Assembly (NCBI GenBank): GCA_030152105.1
Contig: JASLIH010000337.1
Coordinates: forward strand, 1 to 10,276
DNA from: Actinomycetes bacterium
Lineage (GTDB): Bacteria > Actinomycetota > CALGFH01
Direction of reading: 5' to 3'
DNA: 10,276 bases
Shown here piece after piece: positions 6,339 through 10,276 of the stretch. A program made the translations under genes and the position numbers. The notes beneath the pieces were generated by a model, which saw only the letters and a program-made list of their open reading frames with translations, had not been told where the DNA came from and did no database searches. Every line of letters begins with the position of its first letter. Positions within the stretch are counted from its first letter, which is position 1.

Positions 6339-7513
6339 GAGGGAACTCCAATGCCGGGGTCGATGAACTCGTTGGTGTAGAGGTCCTTGGGCTGGAGCCC
6401 GGGCTTTGGCGGTTTGCGCTGGCTGACGAGGATCGGGGTGACGATGTCGATCAGGCGCTGGATGCGGCCGACCTCGAAGTTGCCGATCGTGCGGTCGGCG
6501 CCGTTGTTGACGAAGTCCTGGCGCAGCTTGCCGATGGCGTAGGTGGCCAGCCCGGGCGAGTAGCTCCAGAACTCGCTGTTGTAGTCCTTGACCGTCTTGA
6601 TGATGAACTCGTTGGTCTTCTCGGGGTTGGCCAGGAAGTCGACCTGGGCTCGCTGGACGAGCGGGACCAGCTTCTTCAGGCAGGGGGCGAGCTTCTGCTT
6701 GTCGGCGGGCCGGATCGACAGCGCCTGGGGGTAGAACGGGTAGCCGGTGTCGTTCACCAGCGCGTAGTCCATCTGCTTGTTCCACGCCGGCAGGTCGTGC
6801 TGGTAGATGTAGGGCTCGGAGGTGGCGAACCCGGCCTGGGTGGTCTTGCCGTCGCCGGCCAGGAACTTGGTCGACCCGCCGTCGTAGCTGTCGTCGATCT
6901 GCCCCTTGCGGAGGATGCCCGAGCCGATCAGGTACTCCATATAGGTGTCGCCCTTGAAGTAGAGCACCTTGGCGTCGGTCTGGCCGATGTCGGCGATGAT
7001 GTTGAACTGCGGGTAGGTCCCCGGGTCCCACATGATCATGAACGGGCTGATCTCCATGGGCGCGACCACGGCCAGGGTCGGCTGCTGGGCGGAGAAGCGG
7101 ACCGCCTCGTCGGTGTTGACCTGCCCGAGGGTGATGCTCTTGTCGGTGTACAGCTGCTCGGAGACCAGCTTGAAGTTGGTCGCCGGCCCGCCGGAGCGCA
7201 CCTCGAGCTGGACCCCGGTCTGCTGGCCGTCGACGACCATCGGCCCGCTCACCCGCATGCGCTTGACGTCCACCTTCGGGTTGGGGGCGAGCATGTGGTA
7301 GTAGACCCCGTACTCGGTCTCGGGGAACCAGTCGGTCTGGACCACGATCGGGTCGGGGCAGACCCCCTTCAGGTCGAACTGGCCCTGCGGCGCCGCCCCC
7401 GCCCCGGATCCCGTCTGGGTCGCACCCGACGGCTTGTCGTCGCCGAAGCTACAGCCCGCGGCGGCCAGCGCGGCGGCCAGCAGGACGATCATGGCGAGGC
7501 GAAATCTGGGCAC
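6335..7513 (-). CDS. NMT1/SsuA-like ABC transporter substrate-binding lipoprotein
   Basis: This is a complete 392-aa exported lipoprotein. It has a basic start, a hydrophobic core and AAAGC with C21 as the predicted lipid attachment site, then a Gly/Ser/Ala linker. The mature domain starts LKGVCPDPIVVQTDWFPE and contains motifs typical of actinomycete NMT1/THI5-type binding proteins (EYGVYYHML, LEVRSGGP, SEPYIYQHDLPAW, YPFYPQALSI). GTG at 7513 has AGGAGG (7526-7521) 7 nt upstream; an internal ATG would cut into the signal peptide. It lies 22 bp after the permease and overlaps the oxygenase by 4 nt, so it is the binding subunit of this importer. The family carries pyrimidine precursors, sulfonates, nitrate or other small polar ligands; the ligand here is unknown. 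It is a paralogue of the truncated lipoprotein at 345-1. Confidence 0.93.
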   Translation of the reverse strand: MPRFRLAMIVLLAAALAAAGCSFGDDKPSGATQTGSGAGAAPQGQFDLKGVCPDPIVVQTDWFPETEYGVYYHMLAPNPKVDVKRMRVSGPMVVDGQQTGVQLEVRSGGPATNFKLVSEQLYTDKSITLGQVNTDEAVRFSAQQPTLAVVAPMEISPFMIMWDPGTYPQFNIIADIGQTDAKVLYFKGDTYMEYLIGSGILRKGQIDDSYDGGSTKFLAGDGKTTQAGFATSEPYIYQHDLPAWNKQMDYALVNDTGYPFYPQALSIRPADKQKLAPCLKKLVPLVQRAQVDFLANPEKTNEFIIKTVKDYNSEFWSYSPGLATYAIGKLRQDFVNNGADRTIGNFEVGRIQRLIDIVTPILVSQRKPPKPGLQPKDLYTNEFIDPGIGVPS

Positions 7514-7535
7514 CTGCGCTCCTCCTAGTCCGTTC

Positions 7536-8414
7536 CTATGTGTCGAGCCCGCCGGCGGACTCGTGCCAGCCTCCCACCACCCTGTGGGCGAGGAAGCCGA
7601 AGAACCAGAACACCACGATGCCGAGCAGCGACGAGAGGATGATCGCCCCCACCATCTGCTCGGACTGCAGCCGGGACTGGTAGCGGTCGATGAGGATGCC
7701 GATCCCGGGGTTGCCCTGCTTGAAGAAGAAGTCGGCCACGATCGCCCCGATGACGGCGAGCCCGGCGGCGATCCGCAGCCCGGTGAAGATCGACGGCAGG
7801 GCGGTCGGGAACTCCAGCTTCCACAGCCTGGTGGCCCGGCTGGCCCCGTGCAGGGTGAACAGGTCGTGGTGCTCCTGGTCCACCGACTGCAGGCCGAACA
7901 GGGTGTTGGCGATGATGGGGAAGATGGCGAAGAGGACGACGACCAGGACCCGGCTGAAGGCGCCGAAGCCGAACCAGAAGCCGAAGAGCGGGACCATCGC
8001 CAGGATGGGGATGGTCTGGGTCAGGACCGCGTAGGGGTAGATCGAGCGCTCGATCCACTTGGCCCGGTTCATCGCCACCGCCAGGGCCAGCCCGAGGACG
8101 ATCGAGATGGCCAGGCCGGTGAAGGCCACCCTGGTGGACAGCCACAGGGCGCTCAGCAGCTCCCTGAGGTTGTACGGGTCGAGGAAGCTGACCTGGATCA
8201 CATCGTGCGGTGGCGGGACGAGGAACCGGCGCCGGGAGTCCAGCAGCAGGTAGCTGACGCCGTACCACACGGCCAGGGAGGCGGCGAAGACCGCCGCCGG
8301 CGGGCCCCAGGTCGCCAGCCAGCCGCCTCGGGCCCGGGCGATCCGCGACGTGGCCGAGATCGGCCCGCGGGCGACCGCCTCGTCGGGGCCGGTGAGGCCG
8401 GTGTCGACGCTCAT
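7536..8414 (-). CDS. ABC transporter permease, NitT/TauT/ThiX type (BPD_transp_1)
   Basis: This 292-aa inner-membrane permease has hydrophobic segments at about 36-57, 97-115, 125-147, 154-175, 212-230 and 254-277, the six expected of an SsuC/TauC-type permease. The EAA coupling loop that contacts the ATPase is clear at about 188-215 (LHGASRATRLWKLEFPTALP, then SIFTGLRI). The N-terminal 30 residues are polar and cytoplasmic. ATG at 8414 shares ATGA with the ATPase stop (8413-8411), so the two are translationally coupled; GAGG lies about 8 nt upstream. The open frame continues upstream only as a shadow of the ATPase gene. It should form a homodimeric channel fed by the lipoprotein encoded next. 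One permease gene matches the usual architecture of these importers. Confidence 0.94.
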   Translation of the reverse strand: MSVDTGLTGPDEAVARGPISATSRIARARGGWLATWGPPAAVFAASLAVWYGVSYLLLDSRRRFLVPPPHDVIQVSFLDPYNLRELLSALWLSTRVAFTGLAISIVLGLALAVAMNRAKWIERSIYPYAVLTQTIPILAMVPLFGFWFGFGAFSRVLVVVLFAIFPIIANTLFGLQSVDQEHHDLFTLHGASRATRLWKLEFPTALPSIFTGLRIAAGLAVIGAIVADFFFKQGNPGIGILIDRYQSRLQSEQMVGAIILSSLLGIVVFWFFGFLAHRVVGGWHESAGGLDT

Positions 8415-9187
8415 CCGCCGCCTCGCAGTCGGGCCGAGACCTGGCTGGCCAGGCGGACGTAGCGCTCCTCGAACCGGAGCCTTGGCGACCGGGGGTACCC
8501 GAAGGGCACGGCGAAGTCGGCCAGGATCCGGCCGGGCCGGGCCGACATGACCACCACCCGGGTGGACATGAAGACCGCCTCGGCCACCGAGTGGGTCACG
8601 AACAGCGCCGTGAACCGCTGGGTGAGGTAGAGCTGCAGCAGCTCGTCGTTCAGCCGTTCCCTGGTGATCTCGTCGAGCGCCCCGAAGGGCTCGTCGAACA
8701 GGAACAGCTCTGGCTCGAGGGTGAGGGAACGGGCGAGCGAGACCCGCATCCGCATGCCGCCGGAGAGGGCGCGCGGGCGGTGGTCGGCGAAGTCGCTGAG
8801 GCCGACCAGCTCGATCGCGTCGTCGGCCCGGCGGCGGCGTTCCCCCTTGGGCAGGCCGCGGAGCTCGGCGAACAGCTCGACGTTGCCCTTGACGGTCCGC
8901 CAGGGCAGCAGGGTCGCGTCCTGGAAGACATAGCCGATCTTGGTCGTCCGGACCTCCACCGTCCCGCCGGTCGCCTGGGTCAGGCTGGAGGCGACCCGCA
9001 GCAGCGTGCTCTTGCCGCACCCGGAGGGGCCGATCACGCTGACGAACTCGCCCGCCGGGACCCGCAGGTTGACGCCGTCCAGGGCCGTCGTCCCGTCAGG
9101 GAATCGCTTGGTGACCCCGTTGAAGGTCAGCAGCGGCTCAGCATGCGACGCAATAGACGAAGCGTCTACTGGGCTTGATTCGGCCAA
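8411..9187 (-). CDS. ABC transporter ATP-binding protein, NitT/TauT/ThiZ type
   Basis: This 258-aa ATPase has every catalytic motif: Walker A GPSGCGKST (53-61), Q-loop FQD with Q89, signature LSGGM (141-145), Walker B LFLFDEP with D165 and E166, and the H-loop histidine at H199 (FVTHS). The region after the H-loop (RVVVMSARPGRILADFAVPF) is typical of SsuB/TauB-like subunits. The start is TTG at 9187: an in-frame TAG directly precedes it, no ATG or GTG occurs before the domain begins, and GGAGG (9201-9197) lies 9 nt upstream. It is the first gene of the operon and overlaps the permease by ATGA. It energises import of the compound bound by the lipoprotein at 7513-6335. Function is certain at family level; substrate is unknown. 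Confidence 0.95.
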   Translation of the reverse strand: MAESSPVDASSIASHAEPLLTFNGVTKRFPDGTTALDGVNLRVPAGEFVSVIGPSGCGKSTLLRVASSLTQATGGTVEVRTTKIGYVFQDATLLPWRTVKGNVELFAELRGLPKGERRRRADDAIELVGLSDFADHRPRALSGGMRMRVSLARSLTLEPELFLFDEPFGALDEITRERLNDELLQLYLTQRFTALFVTHSVAEAVFMSTRVVVMSARPGRILADFAVPFGYPRSPRLRFEERYVRLASQVSARLRGGG

Positions 9188-9196
9188 CTAGGGCCG

Positions 9197-9201
9197 CCTC
9201 C
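9197..9201 (-). promoter_or_regulatory. Shine-Dalgarno GGAGG deciding the TTG start of the ATPase
   Basis: GGAGG on the minus strand lies 9 nt before TTG 9187. Because the codon just before TTG is an in-frame TAG and no ATG or GTG follows before the ABC domain, this site settles an otherwise unusual start. Confidence 0.7.
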
Positions 9202-9261
9202 AGTTCGAGAAGCTCGTCCCTGCGTCGCGGACCCATGGGTACATCTACGGCATCTTTGCAA

Positions 9262-9284
9262 TATTGGGGGATGCTCACCCAATA
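9262..9284. promoter_or_regulatory. Inverted repeat TATTGGG-N9-CCCAATA (operator candidate)
   Basis: The 7-bp arms are perfect (9262-9268 and 9278-9284), with centres about 1.5 helical turns apart, as expected for a dimeric regulator. The element lies between a TTGCAA -35-like box for the plus amidohydrolase (9256-9261) and the presumed start region of the minus ABC operon (TTGACA at 9311-9306, AACTAT at 9287-9282, 18-bp spacer). It could control both transcription units. The regulator is not in the window. Confidence 0.5.
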
Positions 9285-9300
9285 GTTCCCTGGGCTCGAA

Positions 9301-9316
9301 GGCGGTGTCAACCGCC
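9301..9316. promoter_or_regulatory. Dyad GGCGGT-GTCA-ACCGCC with an embedded minus-strand TTGACA
   Basis: The 6-bp arms are perfect around a 4-nt centre. On the minus strand it contains TTGACA (9311-9306), a perfect -35 consensus, with AACTAT 18 bp downstream as a modest -10 for the ABC operon. In a plus-strand transcript it would form a stable hairpin ending 21 nt before the amidohydrolase start codon. It is not followed by a T-tract, so terminator function is unlikely. It could be an operator, a promoter element or a leader hairpin. Confidence 0.4.
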
Positions 9317-9337
9317 ACCAGATCCGAGGAGTCGCTG

Positions 9338-10276
9338 GTGGACAAGGTCGTTGTCGTTCGTGCCGGGCATCTGCTGACCATGGGGCCGGCCGGGGACCTC
9401 GAGGACGGTGCGGTCGCCTTCGCCGGCGGCGAGGTGCTGGCGGCCGGCCCGTCCGCCGAGGTGCGGGCCCGCTTCCCCGACGCCGAGGTGGTCGGCGACG
9501 ACCACGGGGTGGTGCTGCCCGGGCTGGTCAACGCCCATACCCACCTCTCGGAGGGGCTGATCCCGGGCATGGGCGAGGAGCTGACCCTGCTGGAGTGGCT
9601 GGCCGAGATCGTGACCCCGGTCGGCCGCCACCTGACCCGGGAGATGGCCATGGCCGGGGCCATGCTCAAGGGCGCCGAGCAGCTGCTGTCCGGGGTCACC
9701 TGCGTCAACGACATGTTCTGCCACACCAACCCGGGCTCGCTGGCCAGCCTCGGGGCGGTCGACGGCCTGGAGGCGATGGGCCTGCGGGGGGTGGTCGCCT
9801 TCGGGGCCGAGGACGCCGTCGACGCCCAGCCGGTGGCGAGCGTGCTCGCCGAGCACCGGGCGCTGGCCGAGCGCTGCGCGGCCAGCGCCCTGGTCGGGTT
9901 CCGCCTCGGGGTCGGGACGGTGCTCGGCCAGAGCGACGAGCTGCTGGCCGCCTCGGCCGCCGAGGCCAAGCGCAACGGCTGGGCCGTCCACACCCACCTG
10001 GCCGAGGTCAAGGAGGAGGTCGTGGAGGCCCGCCTGCGGTGGGGGGAGACCACCGTCGGGCGGGCCGCCGAGGTCGGGCTGCTCGAGGTCCCGCTGCTGG
10101 CCGCCCACTGCATCTGGGTCGGCCAGGCCGAGATCGCGGACCTGGCCCGGGCCGGGGTGACGGTGGTCCACAACCCGGTGGCCAACATGATCCTCGGCTC
10201 CGGGGTCTGCCCGGTGCCGGCCCTGCGCCAGGCCGGTGTCCCGGTCGGGATCGGCACCGACGGGTCCGCCTCCAAC
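9338..10276 (+). CDS. TRZ/ATZ-type metal-dependent amidohydrolase (aminohydrolase/deaminase), C-terminus missing
   Basis: The first 313 codons of a cytosolic amidohydrolase are present; the frame is open at the window end, and family members usually run to about 430-470 aa. GTG at 9338 has AGGAG (9327-9331) 6 nt upstream. After the N-terminal beta sandwich comes LPGLVNAHTHLSEGL with metal ligands H67 and H69. These are followed by HTHLAE with H220 and E223 (numbering by analogy with SAH/MTA deaminase), AAHC with H257, and GTDGSASN with D308. This is the mononuclear pattern of the subgroup holding SAH/MTA/5'-deoxyadenosine deaminases, guanine and 8-oxoguanine deaminases and s-triazine hydrolases. 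It is divergent from the importer operon across a dyad-containing region, so it may act on the imported compound or its oxidised product. The exact substrate cannot be assigned. Confidence 0.92.
   Translation, partial: MDKVVVVRAGHLLTMGPAGDLEDGAVAFAGGEVLAAGPSAEVRARFPDAEVVGDDHGVVLPGLVNAHTHLSEGLIPGMGEELTLLEWLAEIVTPVGRHLTREMAMAGAMLKGAEQLLSGVTCVNDMFCHTNPGSLASLGAVDGLEAMGLRGVVAFGAEDAVDAQPVASVLAEHRALAERCAASALVGFRLGVGTVLGQSDELLAASAAEAKRNGWAVHTHLAEVKEEVVEARLRWGETTVGRAAEVGLLEVPLLAAHCIWVGQAEIADLARAGVTVVHNPVANMILGSGVCPVPALRQAGVPVGIGTDGSASN

Noticed and set aside
6339..7031. Upstream extension of the oxygenase frame to 580 residues (fusion protein)
   Set aside because: The added part is out-of-frame lipoprotein sequence rich in Arg/Pro/Gln. 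The coupled ATGA start with GGAG at the right distance marks the true start at 6338.
8415..9020. Upstream extension of the permease frame over the ATPase gene
   Set aside because: It is a shadow of the ATPase in another frame. The ATGA overlap at 8414 fits a separate permease start.
9138..9236. 32-codon minus-strand frame from ATG 9236 overlapping the ATPase start (possible leader peptide)
   Set aside because: There is no ribosome site before its ATG and no recognisable attenuation structure. It is short enough to arise by chance.
9166..10275. Long minus-strand frames (369 and 287 residues) opposite the amidohydrolase
   Set aside because: Composition is Ser/Arg/Thr/Pro or Gly/His/Gln rich with no motif, while the plus strand shows an intact amidohydrolase with all metal ligands and a good ribosome site.
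1..10276. CRISPR array, tRNA, rRNA, insertion sequence or prophage genes
   Set aside because: No regularly spaced repeats, RNA gene signatures, transposase motifs or terminal inverted repeats were seen on either strand.

Overview
The window is uniformly GC-rich, uses GTG and TTG starts, and carries a conservon-type signalling cassette (NIT-domain kinase, roadblock protein, DUF742 protein). Together these point to a high-GC actinomycete (Actinomycetota). The genus cannot be told from sequence reading alone. Genes are tightly packed and no stretch over 300 bases lacks a gene.

Left part (1-3905, all minus strand). A conservon-like operon runs CvnA-type NIT/HAMP sensor kinase (3905-1269), CvnB-type roadblock/LC7 protein (1250-828), CvnC-type DUF742 protein (859-452). 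The GTPase (CvnD) that normally closes such operons is not in its usual place. The next gene downstream, 106 bp away and cut by the window edge, is instead a substrate-binding lipoprotein (345-<1) of the NMT1/SsuA-like ABC class.

Middle (3906-5285). A 99-bp divergent promoter region separates the kinase from a plus-strand type-1 (LivJ-like, Peripla_BP_6) substrate-binding lipoprotein (4005-5285) that has no permease or ATPase beside it. The two directions appear to share overlapping -10 boxes. The lipoprotein converges, with only 3 bp between the genes, on the next operon.

Right part (5289-10276). A minus-strand operon encodes an ABC importer of the NitT/TauT/ThiXYZ type: ATPase (9187-8411, TTG start), permease (8414-7536) and a second NMT1-like lipoprotein (7513-6335). 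It ends with an isopenicillin-N-synthase-like Fe(II)/2-oxoglutarate oxygenase (6338-5289). Two junctions are 4-nt ATGA overlaps. Divergent from it, across a 150-bp region with two perfect dyads, begins a TRZ/ATZ-type amidohydrolase (9338->10276), cut by the window end.

Working together (inference): the right half looks like an uptake, oxidation and hydrolytic deamination route for a small, probably nitrogen-containing, heterocyclic or amine-like compound. The two NMT1-like lipoproteins are clear paralogues (about 45 of 71 mature N-terminal positions identical by eye) and bracket the conservon and the orphan LivJ-like lipoprotein. The window may therefore be one nutrient-acquisition locus with its own membrane sensor module. 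The substrate is not determinable from the sequence.
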